Below, in pieces: positions 54,443 through 63,059 of a stretch of 64,000 nt of DNA. The notes under the pieces are model-generated. The model saw only the letters and a program-made list of their open reading frames with translations. It searched no databases and was not told the origin of the DNA. The translations under genes and the position numbers were made by a program. Source of the DNA: Stutzerimonas stutzeri (GTDB taxonomy: Bacteria > Pseudomonadota > Gammaproteobacteria > Pseudomonadales > Pseudomonadaceae); contig NZ_POUL01000002.1 in assembly GCF_002890895.1 (NCBI RefSeq), positions 124,001 to 188,000 of the forward strand, read 5' to 3'. Position 1 is the first letter of the stretch. Each line of letters opens with the position of its first letter.

Positions 54443-57008
54443 GCAACTCGACCGGCAGGCCGAGCTCGAGCGCGAAAACCATAAGCTGCGGCGCATCAAC
54501 GCGGCGCTGATCGAGCGAATCGAGTCCAGCAGCACCGGGCGCGACGCGTCTTACGCGGCCTTCCAGCATTCGGTAGAGCTGGCCGAGCAGGTGCGCGAAC
54601 GCACCGATGCGCTGAACCAGGCGATGGCCGAGCTGAAAGCCAGCAACCGCCTGCTCAGCGACGCCCGCCTGCGTGCCGAAACTGCGCATCAGCATCTGGT
54701 CGATGCCATCGAGAGCATTTCCGATGCCTTCGTGCTGTTCGACAAGGACCAGCGCATCGTTCTGTTCAACAAGCGCTTCAAGGCGCTCTGGAGCCGGACC
54801 CGAGCGCGCATCAACAGCGGTACACGGCTCTCGGAGCTCAAACGGTTGGCTGAAAGCAGCGGGCTGATCGCCGAGGAACACCGGGGCAAGGCCAACGAAC
54901 CGACGGTTTACCGTTTGCAAAACGGACGCTGGGTGCAGCTGAGCGAGCGGCCCACCCGCGAGGGTGGTCTGGTGATGCTTTACACCGACATCACCGAGGT
55001 GAAAATCAGCGAAACCATGCGCCGCGAGCAGGCCTTGGCGCAGAAGTCCCGCTTGTTGCAGCGCGCGGTAGACAACCTTTCGCAAGGCGTGGCCATGGTC
55101 AGCGCCGATGGTGGCTTGGAGCTGTGGAACGGTCGCTTTCTTGAGCTCTGCGGCCTGGCGCCCATCGAGGCGCATCGACCATTCGACGAGGTAATGGCCG
55201 ACAGTGAGCTGAAACTGCTGACGCCCAACACGCTTGATGCCGAAGGCCAGCCCCTGAAGGAGCTGGAACAGCACCTGTTCGACGGCCGGACGCTTGAAGT
55301 TCGGACGCATCCGTTGCCCACAGGCGGCTTCGTCAACACCTTCACCGATATCACCGAACGTTACCGCCATGCCGAAGCGCTGCGCGAGAGCGAGCGCTGG
55401 ATCCGCCTGATCACCGACCACGTGCCCGCGCTCATCGCCTATGTGTCAGCCGACCTGACCTACGAATTCACCAACAAGGTCTACGAGGAATGGTATCGCT
55501 GGCCCAGCGAAGGCATGCTTGGTCAGTCGCTGCGTGACATCCACAGTGGCGAACACTGGCAGCAGCTCGAACCCTATATTGATCGAGCCTTGTGCGGCGA
55601 AAGCGTCAGTTTCGAGATGGCTGAACACAACCACTCGGGGCAGCAGCGTTACATGCTGCGCTCTTACGTACCAAACCGTCAGGCCAGCGGCGAGGTGGTT
55701 GGCATCTTTGTGTTGATTCAGGACATCACGGATCGCCGGCGCACGGCCGAAGCACTGCACCAGGCCTATCAGAACCTCGAACAGCGAGTCCGTGAGCGCA
55801 CGGCGGAACTCACCAGCCTCAACGACCAGCTTCTGTGCGAAATCGACGAGCGCGCCCACGCCGAGGCGCGGTTGCGTGAAGCCAAGCGCGAAGCGGAACT
55901 GGCCAACCTGTCGAAGACCAAGTTTCTCGCCGCAGTGAGCCACGACTTGCTGCAACCCCTGAACGCTGCTCGGCTGTTCACCAGCGCACTGCTGGAGCAA
56001 CCTTCAGCACCGAGTGGCGGACTGATCCGCAACATCAGCAATTCTCTGGAAGACGTGGAAAACCTGCTGGGTACGCTGGTCGACATTTCCAAGCTCGATG
56101 CAGGCGTGATCAAGCCCGATATTGCCCCGTTTGCCGTCAGTGAACTGCTGGAGACCCTGGCTGCGGAGTTTCGCCAGATCGCCGGCAGTGAACAGCTGCA
56201 GCTGGACTTCATTCCCTGTTCCGCATTGGTACGCAGCGATATCCAACTGTTGGCGCGCATTCTGCGTAACCTGCTGACCAACGCCATTCGTTACACCCCG
56301 CATGGTCGCGTGCTGCTGGGTTGCCGTCGCCGGCGGCAGAGCCTGTCAATCGAGGTGTGGGACACGGGAATCGGCATCCACGAGGACAAGCTCGAGGAAG
56401 TCTTCCACGAGTTCAAGCGCGGCGAAGGCGTACGGCCTCAGCAGGATCGTGGGCTTGGATTGGGCCTGGCGATTGTCGAGAAGATCGCGCGTATTCTCGG
56501 CCACCGGATTCAGGTCAGTTCGGTGCCGGGGCGCGGCTCTAAATTCGCCATTGAAGTGCCGCTGGCCAAGCGAGCGCCTAAAGCCAGCGTAGAGCCGTCA
56601 GCTACAGACCAGTTGCTCGAACGGCTCAAAGGCGCGCGCGTATGGGTTCTGGATAACGACACCGCGATCTGTGCCGGCATGCGCACTTTGCTGGAAGGCT
56701 GGGGCTGTCATGTTGTAACGGCGCTCTCGGAACAGGACCTGGCCGGTCAGGTCGACAACTTCCACGCCGATGCCGATCTGATCATCGCCGACTACCACCT
56801 GGACAACGGCTGCAACGGCGTCGACGTAGTCGAGACGGTCAATGCCCGGCGTGCCAGCCCGCTACCGGCGCTGATGATCACCGCCAATTACAGCAATGAA
56901 CTGAAACAACAGGTGCGTGAGCTGGGCCACATGCTGATGCACAAGCCGGTGCGCCCGATGAAATTGAAGACTGCCATGTGCCACATGATGGAACAGGGGC
57001 ATTCTTAG
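54432..57008 (+). CDS. Hybrid histidine kinase, multi-PAS (NahK/ErcS' type)
   Basis: 858 aa, cytosolic. A coiled coil (residues 5-90) is followed by three PAS domains, a second coiled coil, a HisKA domain (FLAAVSHDLLQPLNAARLF, phospho-His), a HATPase domain (NLLTNAIRY; WDTGIGI; RGLGLGLAIVEKIA) and a C-terminal receiver (VWVLDNDTAIC; Asp in IIADYHLD; Lys in MHKPVRP). The closest pattern is P. aeruginosa NahK/ErcS', which relays to HptB and, in alcohol oxidation, to an ErdR/AgmR-type regulator. The GTG at 54432 has GGAG eight bases upstream and overlaps the FIST gene by 11 bases. An ATG at 54360 is possible. Confidence 0.9.
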   Translation: MPVEQLDRQAELERENHKLRRINAALIERIESSSTGRDASYAAFQHSVELAEQVRERTDALNQAMAELKASNRLLSDARLRAETAHQHLVDAIESISDAFVLFDKDQRIVLFNKRFKALWSRTRARINSGTRLSELKRLAESSGLIAEEHRGKANEPTVYRLQNGRWVQLSERPTREGGLVMLYTDITEVKISETMRREQALAQKSRLLQRAVDNLSQGVAMVSADGGLELWNGRFLELCGLAPIEAHRPFDEVMADSELKLLTPNTLDAEGQPLKELEQHLFDGRTLEVRTHPLPTGGFVNTFTDITERYRHAEALRESERWIRLITDHVPALIAYVSADLTYEFTNKVYEEWYRWPSEGMLGQSLRDIHSGEHWQQLEPYIDRALCGESVSFEMAEHNHSGQQRYMLRSYVPNRQASGEVVGIFVLIQDITDRRRTAEALHQAYQNLEQRVRERTAELTSLNDQLLCEIDERAHAEARLREAKREAELANLSKTKFLAAVSHDLLQPLNAARLFTSALLEQPSAPSGGLIRNISNSLEDVENLLGTLVDISKLDAGVIKPDIAPFAVSELLETLAAEFRQIAGSEQLQLDFIPCSALVRSDIQLLARILRNLLTNAIRYTPHGRVLLGCRRRRQSLSIEVWDTGIGIHEDKLEEVFHEFKRGEGVRPQQDRGLGLGLAIVEKIARILGHRIQVSSVPGRGSKFAIEVPLAKRAPKASVEPSATDQLLERLKGARVWVLDNDTAICAGMRTLLEGWGCHVVTALSEQDLAGQVDNFHADADLIIADYHLDNGCNGVDVVETVNARRASPLPALMITANYSNELKQQVRELGHMLMHKPVRPMKLKTAMCHMMEQGHS

Positions 57009-57061
57009 AACCGCCAGGCTCGCTCTACAATTGCTCGGCGTCGCTGACGTCTATGGTCAAT

Positions 57062-57136
57062 CTGTAGGAGCGAGCTTGCTCGCGATCAGCTGTAACTCAG
57101 GAGCCCCGGATATCACCAGCAAACTGGCTCCTACAG
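57062..57136. repeat. REPIN-like pair of Pseudomonas REP sequences
   Basis: A REP unit with the typical core TAGGAGCGAGCTTGCTCGCG (57065-57084) and an inverted partner ending GCTCCTACAG (57127-57136); CTGTAGGAGC at 57062-57071 is its exact complement. Such elements are scattered between Pseudomonas genes and are spread by RAYT transposases. It lies between two convergent genes. Confidence 0.85.
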
Positions 57137-57179
57137 GGCTTGTCGCTGGGGCGTACCTGGCCGCGTTGGTAATGGCCGA

Positions 57180-57845
57180 TCAGCGGCGCAGGTATGCCGT
57201 GAAGTCGATGTCGCCCGCCGAGAGGATGGCTTGCACACGGTTGTGCACGTTGAGCTTGCGCAGGATGGCCGAGACATGGGCCTTGACGGTGGTCTCGGCG
57301 ATGTCGAGGTTGTAGGCGATCTGCTTGTTGGACTCACCCTTGGTCATGCGTTCCAGTACCAGAAGCTGCTTGCGGGTCAGCGCCTGTAGCAGCTCGGGCG
57401 GGATGCTCTGTTCGTTGTGCTGGGAGCGACGGGTGGTGGCCTTCTGGCTGCGGATGATGTCCGAAGGCAGGTAAACATTGCCGTTGAGGATCTGCTCGAT
57501 GGCTTCGGTCATCTGCGCGCGTGGCGATGATTTGGTGATGAAGCCGCACGCGCCATAGGTGATCGCCTGTAGCACGATCTGCTTGTCCTGCTCGGCAGAG
57601 ACGATCACCACGGGAATGGTCGGTGCCTCGTTGCGCATATTGATCAGCCCGTTAAGGCCGTGCATTCCGGGCATGTTCAGGTCGAGCAGCACCAGATCGA
57701 GGTCGTCGTTTTCCAGAGTCATCGACAGCGCGCTGTCGAGGTCGGCAGTTTCGAGGATCTCGCTGCCTGGGAAGCCGTCCTGGATGACGTTATGGATGGC
57801 TTCACGAAAAAGCGGGTGGTCGTCAGCGATCAGTATCTTGTACAT
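57180..57845 (-). CDS. erdR: LuxR-type response regulator (ErdR/AgmR/ErbR type)
   Basis: 221 aa. Receiver domain with phospho-acceptor Asp55 in [10 protein letters not shown] and Lys in [10 protein letters not shown]-terminal LuxR HTH ([15 protein letters not shown], then [16 protein letters not shown]). It matches the NarL/FixJ class and by context is the regulator called ErdR, AgmR or ErbR in Pseudomonas, which activates PQQ-dependent alcohol oxidation genes. The hybrid kinase encoded convergently, across the REP element, is the probable partner. It starts at ATG 57845 directly after a purine-rich segment (GAGGTGACCGGCC). Confidence 0.85.
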   Translation of the reverse strand: MYKILIADDHPLFREAIHNVIQDGFPGSEILETADLDSALSMTLENDDLDLVLLDLNMPGMHGLNGLINMRNEAPTIPVVIVSAEQDKQIVLQAITYGACGFITKSSPRAQMTEAIEQILNGNVYLPSDIIRSQKATTRRSQHNEQSIPPELLQALTRKQLLVLERMTKGESNKQIAYNLDIAETTVKAHVSAILRKLNVHNRVQAILSAGDIDFTAYLRR

Positions 57846-58177
57846 GGCCGGTCACCTCATTGTTGTGATTATGGTGGGGTAGATCGGAAGAAGACCTTCG
57901 TTGTGCGCGGCTTCGATCGACCAATGGCAGCCTGTGTGCGGCGCCTATTCGATCAGGTTCTGTTCACCGACAAGCTTGCCCAGTCCTGCAAAAGAAAACC
58001 ATGGGGAAACAGTCGTGGGTTTTGGACGCCGTAGCGTCTGGATTCGCTACAAAGCCTGGTGGGCTCTGGCATGTCCTGTTTTCCAGTACTTCAGTCGGCC
58101 ACATTACAGGGCAAAGTGCCGCAGTTTGAAATCCTACAATCGACAGGAAAACCAGCACCAAAGTAGTAGTGAACTGC
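57846..58177. other. Intergenic region upstream of the response regulator
   Basis: No gene is recognised in these 332 bases between the response regulator and the ABC permease stop; both neighbours are on the minus strand. It should contain the regulator's promoter. A short inverted motif (GACGCCGTAGCGTC-like) near 58026 is too weak to call. Confidence 0.4.
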
Positions 58178-58969
58178 TCAGGTAGACCGTCGTAGCGCAG
58201 CGTGCTGCGGATTGAAGGTGAGCACTGCAAGCAGGCTGAACAACAGTGTCAGGCCGAAGCAAACCGCCAGCGCCAGCGGATTGAGACGTTCATACAGCGC
58301 ATAGCGAACCAACTCCACGGCGTAGGTAAAGGGATTGAACGAGCAGATCCAGAACAGCCACTCGCTGGCTTCGCGCATTTTCCACAGCGGATAGAGCGCC
58401 GATGACAGGAAAAACATCGGGAAGATGACGAAATTCATCACCCCGGCGAAGTTTTCCAGCTGCCTGATGCCGTTGGATAACAGCAATCCCAGGGCGCTGA
58501 GCAGCAACGCTACCAGCAACAGCGCTGGCAGAGCCGTCAGCAGGCCTGCCGCAGGCGGCTGTACGCCATACAACCAGGCGATGAAAAGAAACGCATAGAC
58601 CTGCAGCAGCGAGATCAGCGCAGTTGCCAACAGCTTGCTCGCCAGCAGGAAACTGCGTGGCAGAGGGCTGGTCAGCAATACGCGCATGCTGCCCATCTCG
58701 CGGTCGTACACCATGGAAAGCGAGCCCTGCATGCCGTTGAACAGCAGGATCATGCAGGCCAGGCCCGGTACGATCCAGGTTTCGTAGGTGATATAGGTCT
58801 CGTAGGGTTCGATGATGGCGATGCCCAGGGCGGCGCGAAATCCGGCAGCGAACACCACCAGCCAGAGCAGCGGTCGCACCAGAGCGCTGAAGAACCGCGA
58901 GCGCTGCTGAACGAAGCGCAGCCACTCGCGAAACACGATGGCTCGCAGGCATTCCCAATAGGGTGTCAT
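58178..58969 (-). CDS. ABC-2 type permease, PQQ-associated operon
   Basis: 263 aa with six hydrophobic segments. Starts MTPYWECLRAIVFREWLRFVQ; the ABC-2 signature is visible as NGIRQLENFAGVMNFVIFPMFFLSSALYPL. It forms the membrane part of an exporter with the ATPase encoded upstream. In P. putida the corresponding genes of the ped cluster are linked to efflux during alcohol oxidation. The ATG at 58969 has AGGA upstream; an ATG at 59005 would overlap the ATPase gene. Confidence 0.85.
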   Translation of the reverse strand: MTPYWECLRAIVFREWLRFVQQRSRFFSALVRPLLWLVVFAAGFRAALGIAIIEPYETYITYETWIVPGLACMILLFNGMQGSLSMVYDREMGSMRVLLTSPLPRSFLLASKLLATALISLLQVYAFLFIAWLYGVQPPAAGLLTALPALLLVALLLSALGLLLSNGIRQLENFAGVMNFVIFPMFFLSSALYPLWKMREASEWLFWICSFNPFTYAVELVRYALYERLNPLALAVCFGLTLLFSLLAVLTFNPQHAALRRST

Positions 58970-59024
58970 GGCGAGGATTCCTGAGTTGGACTTGGCCTGG
59001 GACATATGGCTTGGCTGGAGCGCA

Positions 59025-59753
59025 TCACGCTGGCACCGCGTTACGCGTGAGCCGGGCAAAGGTCTGCTGGAGACTGCCATCTGCGGCAGCCAGCGTATCG
59101 GCTCGACCCTGCGCGACCAGGTTTCCGCGGTTGAGGATGATCAGTTCGTCACTTGCCTGCACCTCGTCCAGCAGGTGGGTGGTCCAGAGCACACTCATGC
59201 CTTGCTCATCGCAGAGGGATCTCACGTGATCGTTGAGGTTCTGGCGGCTAGCGGGATCGAGCCCCGCACTGGCTTCATCAAGCAGCAGCAGGCTTGGCTT
59301 GTGGAGCAGGGCACGGGCAATTTCCACTCTTCGGCGATGACCGCCATTGAGTTCGCGAACCTTACTTTTGCGGCGCTCGCCCAGTTGCTGGCGATCCAGC
59401 TCGACTTCGATGCGGTCGTTGGCGACCTTGCGCGGCATGCCATGCAGGGCGGCGTGATAGCGCAGGTTCTGCTCGACACTTAGATCCAGGTCCAGTGTGC
59501 TTTGCTGGAAGACCACCCCAAGCCGCCGCAAGGCTTCGCGCGGCTGGCTGCGCAGACTGAAGCCCGCCACCTGGATGTCGCCCTGCTGCAAGTCGTAGAG
59601 GCGCGTCAGCAAGGCGATCAGCGTTGATTTTCCGGCTCCGTTGGGGCCGAGCAGGGCGGTGAAGCCGCCCGCTGCCGTGTTGAAACTGACGTCGTGCAAC
59701 GCCTGACGTTCCCCGTAGGCAAAGCTGACGTCCTCAACCCGCAGGGCCGTCAT
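59025..59753 (-). CDS. ABC-type ATP-binding protein, PQQ-associated operon
   Basis: 242 aa. Walker A GPNGAGKSTLIALL, a Q-loop VVFQQST, a signature region that reads LNGGHRRRVEIARALLH (NGG in place of SGG), Walker B LLLLDEASAGLDP with Ala in place of the usual Pro, and H-loop TTHLLDEV. The family is the multidrug/NodI-like ABC exporter group. It works with the ABC-2 permease downstream. Its start overlaps the beta-propeller gene stop by four bases. Confidence 0.88.
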   Translation of the reverse strand: MTALRVEDVSFAYGERQALHDVSFNTAAGGFTALLGPNGAGKSTLIALLTRLYDLQQGDIQVAGFSLRSQPREALRRLGVVFQQSTLDLDLSVEQNLRYHAALHGMPRKVANDRIEVELDRQQLGERRKSKVRELNGGHRRRVEIARALLHKPSLLLLDEASAGLDPASRQNLNDHVRSLCDEQGMSVLWTTHLLDEVQASDELIILNRGNLVAQGRADTLAAADGSLQQTFARLTRNAVPA

Positions 59754-60721
59754 GGCGCGACCACCACGCCCCAGGGATAGCGGCCAACCTTGATCGACTT
59801 GATCACCTTGAGCGAATCCACGTCGATCACCGAAACATCACCGCTGACACCATTGGTGGTCAGCAGTCGGCTCTCATCGATGTTGAATGCCATGTGCCAG
59901 ACCCGACGCCCCACCAGCAGGTAGTCGAGTACCTCGTAGGTTTTGGCATCCACGACGGCTATGTGGTTGGCTGGGCCGAGCGCGACGAAAGCGTATTTGC
60001 CGTCCGAGCTGAGTTTGATGCCGACTGGCTGGACCTTGTCGGGATGCACGCCCTTGATCTTGAAATTTAACGTCTTGATGATCTCCCGCTTCTCAACGTC
60101 AACGACGCTGACCGTCCCGCCGATTTCCGACGAGGCCCAGAGCAGCGTGCTGTCCTTGTTGAATTCCACGTGGCGCGGGCGCTGGTCGACCAGGGTGTTG
60201 TCCACCAATTGGTTGGTGCTGGTGTCGATCCAGTGCAGCATATTGGTGGTTTCGCTGGTATTTACCGCCCACTTGCCGTCCGGGCTGACGCCCATGCCTT
60301 CAGGCTCGACGCCGACATCGATCTGTGCGAGCACCTCTTCGTTGTCGACGTCGACCACCGTCACCAGCGCATCGTCCTCGTTGGAGATGTACAGCCACTT
60401 ATTGTTCGGGTGCAGCGCGAACTGTTCGGGGTCAGCGCCGGACGGCAGCTGTTTGATGATCTTCCGGGTTGCCAGGTCCATGACCTGCACCGTGTCCGAG
60501 TCGCTGGCGCAGATGTAGAGCAGCTTGTTGTCGCGCGACAGCGTCAACCCGCGTGGACGCTGGCCTACTTCAAGCGTTTCGACCGTTTCCAGGGTATCCA
60601 GATCGATCACACTGACGGTGTCGTCTTTCTCGTTGGACACATAGGCGGTGGCGGCGAGGGTGGATGCGCTGGCGCAAGCCAGTGCACAGGAAACAGCGGC
60701 AGCAAGGAGTGTTCGGGTCAT
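59750..60721 (-). CDS. Periplasmic YVTN beta-propeller protein (PQQ-dependent catabolism-associated)
   Basis: 323 aa. Signal peptide (TLLAAAVSCALACASASTLAA) followed by about seven YVTN-type repeats, each with a V-D-x-T-type hairpin (VSVIDLDTLETVETL, VQVMDLATRKIIKQL, VTVVDVDNEEVLAQI). This matches the PQQ-associated beta-propeller family. It is predicted to be periplasmic; a precise activity is not known. The ATG at 60721 is preceded by AAGAGA. It lies in a tight five-gene operon with the binding protein and the ABC transporter. Confidence 0.88.
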   Translation of the reverse strand: MTRTLLAAAVSCALACASASTLAATAYVSNEKDDTVSVIDLDTLETVETLEVGQRPRGLTLSRDNKLLYICASDSDTVQVMDLATRKIIKQLPSGADPEQFALHPNNKWLYISNEDDALVTVVDVDNEEVLAQIDVGVEPEGMGVSPDGKWAVNTSETTNMLHWIDTSTNQLVDNTLVDQRPRHVEFNKDSTLLWASSEIGGTVSVVDVEKREIIKTLNFKIKGVHPDKVQPVGIKLSSDGKYAFVALGPANHIAVVDAKTYEVLDYLLVGRRVWHMAFNIDESRLLTTNGVSGDVSVIDVDSLKVIKSIKVGRYPWGVVVAP

Positions 60722-60751
60722 CTGAATTCTCTTTTTGTTGTATGGGTGCAA

Positions 60752-61243
60752 TTAACGGGCGCTCGAAGCGGATGACTGATCCAGTCGCGACAGATAGTCA
60801 TCGGCCTCGCTCTGGCCCCCTTTTGCGGCGCTTTGCAGCCAGACGCGAGCGGCTTGTAAGTCTTTTCTGATGCCACGGCCTTCCGCCAGCGCGACCCCGT
60901 AGTGATAGCGCGCAAGGCTGACGTAGGCGACATCGTCGGGCTGCTCTGCGCCGCGCTTCACGAGCGCCGCGGCCTTTGCTAGATCCACCTCCATGCCGGC
61001 GCCGGATTCGTACATCTGGGCAAACCAGATCATCGAGTACACATCGTTCCAGCGCTCGACGCAGTCTTCGAAAATCTTGATCGCCGACTCATGATCACCG
61101 GTCTTTTCGGCGGCATAGCCGTAGAGGCATTTGATGCGCTTGTCGCTGTCCACATAGCTTTCGTAGCTCAGGTCACTGGTCTGGGCGAAGGTCGCTGGTG
61201 TGGTCAGGAGCAGGCTCAGCAGCGCCAGGTGGTTGAGCTTCAT
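60752..61243 (-). CDS. Periplasmic Sel1/TPR-repeat protein, PQQ-associated operon
   Basis: 163 aa. Signal peptide MKLNHLALLSLLLTTPATFA, then two to three Sel1-like helical repeats (AQMYESGAGMEVDLAKAAAL, YGVALAEGRGIRKDLQAARVW). Sel1 proteins serve as protein-binding scaffolds. The ATG at 61243 overlaps the binding-protein stop by one base. It probably helps assemble or stabilise neighbouring exported proteins; the function is not established. It ends in a Ser/Ala tail. Confidence 0.82.
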   Translation of the reverse strand: MKLNHLALLSLLLTTPATFAQTSDLSYESYVDSDKRIKCLYGYAAEKTGDHESAIKIFEDCVERWNDVYSMIWFAQMYESGAGMEVDLAKAAALVKRGAEQPDDVAYVSLARYHYGVALAEGRGIRKDLQAARVWLQSAAKGGQSEADDYLSRLDQSSASSAR

Positions 61244-62433
61244 TACGTCGCCTCGCTCAGCCGGCACTGGCTCTCTGGCCGATCGAAGCCCAAGGTGTCC
61301 AGCTCGCTGGTGGGGTGCAGGAAGCCATCCTGGGGCGAATTGCTGACCAGCCCTCGCGGATGCACCAACGGAACTGGTTGCCGCAGCTGGCCGCTCCAGG
61401 GCCGGAACGTCAACTTGCGGCCCTTGAACCCATCGACCGGCAGCGACTCGCTCAGCGATATTTGGCGGATTGCCAGTGGGTCCGTGGTTCCGAGCTTGGT
61501 GATTGCAGTGGCCAGGCTGCGCACCCCGATCCAGGCGGCAAAGTCGCGGTCATTCATCCAGCGATTGGCATGGGCTTCGAAGCGCTTCTGCAGCTGCGCC
61601 GCCCCGTAGGTTTCGACCGTCTTGTGCCAGCCGGTCGGGGTCAGGCCCTGTGTGCCCACAACCGGCCGCGGCAACCAGGTGTGATAGGGCACATATTCAC
61701 CGAAATCGCCGCGCTCATCGGCAACCACGATCAAGTCGTATTCGCCAGCTTGGGTGAACAGAGGCATGTCGGCTTGGGCTGTGCGCCGCTGGTCGTTATC
61801 GAACGACCAGGGTTTTTCCTCGATGATCTTGTGACCGAAGCGTTTGGCTGCCCGCTTGAGCGCCTCGGCATAGGCCTGATCCTCTTCAGTCGGCCCGCTG
61901 ATCAACAGCCAGCGATTCCAGCGGCGCACGGCGAGGAACTGCCCCAGCGCGTCGGCCAACATGCTGCGGCTTGGCAGGGTGTGCAGCACGTTACCGAGGC
62001 AACGTGACGTTCGCAGCTCATCATCGGGACTGCCGGCGTTGATCAGCAGACTGTCCGGCATGGCCCCGGCCAGCGTTTCCAGGCTCTGCGCGGGAGCGTT
62101 CACCACAAACAGGCGCACACCCTGATCATGTAGCTGTTGGGCCTCGTCCAGTAGCTGCTCTGGAGTTTCAGCCGTGACGCGGTCCAGGGTGTAGCTGTGC
62201 TTGAGAAAACGACCGGTGCTGTTGCTGTCGGTAATGGCCAGCTCGGCGCCGCTCAAGCCCGCGTCAACCGGCTCAGGTATCACATTCGATAGCAGCGGGC
62301 CTGGGTCCGGGCGGTAACCGAGGTAACCGATGCGCGCCGAGAGTTCTGGCCCCGCCGCGCCTGCAGTACTGGCGAAAACGGCGCAGCAGGCAAGGGCGAT
62401 CAAGCAACCGGTACGATACAAAAGAGGGCACAT
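61243..62433 (-). CDS. Periplasmic binding protein of PQQ-associated ABC family
   Basis: 396 aa. Signal peptide ends VFASTAGAA. The rest is of the branched-chain amino-acid/Leu-Ile-Val binding fold (ARIGYLGYRPD; LFVVNAPAQSLETLAGAMP; ISGPTEEDQAYAEALKRAA; VADERGDFGEYVPYHTW). It resembles the family of binding proteins found with PQQ-dependent alcohol dehydrogenase loci. It is the first gene of the minus-strand operon. The paired exporter-type ABC genes downstream make the direction of transport unclear. The start at 62433 lies in a region divergent from the cupredoxin-like gene. Confidence 0.82.
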   Translation of the reverse strand: MCPLLYRTGCLIALACCAVFASTAGAAGPELSARIGYLGYRPDPGPLLSNVIPEPVDAGLSGAELAITDSNSTGRFLKHSYTLDRVTAETPEQLLDEAQQLHDQGVRLFVVNAPAQSLETLAGAMPDSLLINAGSPDDELRTSRCLGNVLHTLPSRSMLADALGQFLAVRRWNRWLLISGPTEEDQAYAEALKRAAKRFGHKIIEEKPWSFDNDQRRTAQADMPLFTQAGEYDLIVVADERGDFGEYVPYHTWLPRPVVGTQGLTPTGWHKTVETYGAAQLQKRFEAHANRWMNDRDFAAWIGVRSLATAITKLGTTDPLAIRQISLSESLPVDGFKGRKLTFRPWSGQLRQPVPLVHPRGLVSNSPQDGFLHPTSELDTLGFDRPESQCRLSEAT

Positions 62434-62585
62434 GGACGACTCCTATGGCGTTGCGGTCAGCATAGGAAGCCTATCGGCGCGGGGAAATATGCAGAAAGTA
62501 CCAGCTGCTGTGTACCAAGGTAGTAAACCGGACCCTGGCAAGCACCTCTAGCATGAAGCCATCCATAACAAAAACGAGAAGCCCC

Positions 62586-63023
62586 ATGCCTCCATTCAAA
62601 GCGCTAACACTTCACCTCTTGCTGATCGCCAGCCTGATCGGCTTCGATCAGGTGCTTGCCGCCGGTGACCTTACCCGTCGTACACAATCGCTGCCCGATC
62701 TCAGGTTTGGCTCCGAAGAAAGCGATTACGCGGTTTCCCAGAAGGAATACCAGCTGGAAACCGGCGTCGCCTATCAACTCAAAGTCATCGCCGATGGCCA
62801 GAAAGAGTGTGCTTTTCAGGCCCCTGAGTTTTCACAGGCCATCTTCCTGCGCAAGGTCGAGGCCGGCGGAGTGGAGATCAAAGCTGTGACGCTCGTCGAA
62901 CTGGAGTTCGAAGAAGCGGGCGAGGCGGAAATTTTCTTCCTGCCGATCAAGCCCGGGCGTTTCCCCTTCTATTGCAAAGGGCTGCAGAACAAGGGCATGG
63001 AAGGGAGCTTCGTGGTCAAGTAG
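62586..63023 (+). CDS. Periplasmic cupredoxin-like protein lacking the C-terminal His ligand
   Basis: 145 aa. The signal peptide runs from MPPFKALTLHLLLI to about LAAG. The mature domain has a cupredoxin-type ending PGRFPFYCKGLQNKGMEGSFVV, where classical proteins have Cys, then His, then Met. Here Cys and Met remain but the His position reads Gln/Asn. Copper binding may be altered or absent. The ATG at 62586 has GAGAAG upstream. It is 36 bases before the sensor kinase gene and probably co-transcribed with it, suggesting a signalling or electron-transfer role. Confidence 0.75.
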   Translation: MPPFKALTLHLLLIASLIGFDQVLAAGDLTRRTQSLPDLRFGSEESDYAVSQKEYQLETGVAYQLKVIADGQKECAFQAPEFSQAIFLRKVEAGGVEIKAVTLVELEFEEAGEAEIFFLPIKPGRFPFYCKGLQNKGMEGSFVVK

Positions 63024-63059
63024 CACAGCAACCTGCTGCTCTTGAAGCGGACATTGAAC

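Noticed and set aside
53285..54535. 416-codon minus-strand open frame
   Set aside because: Antisense to the FIST gene; no protein features.
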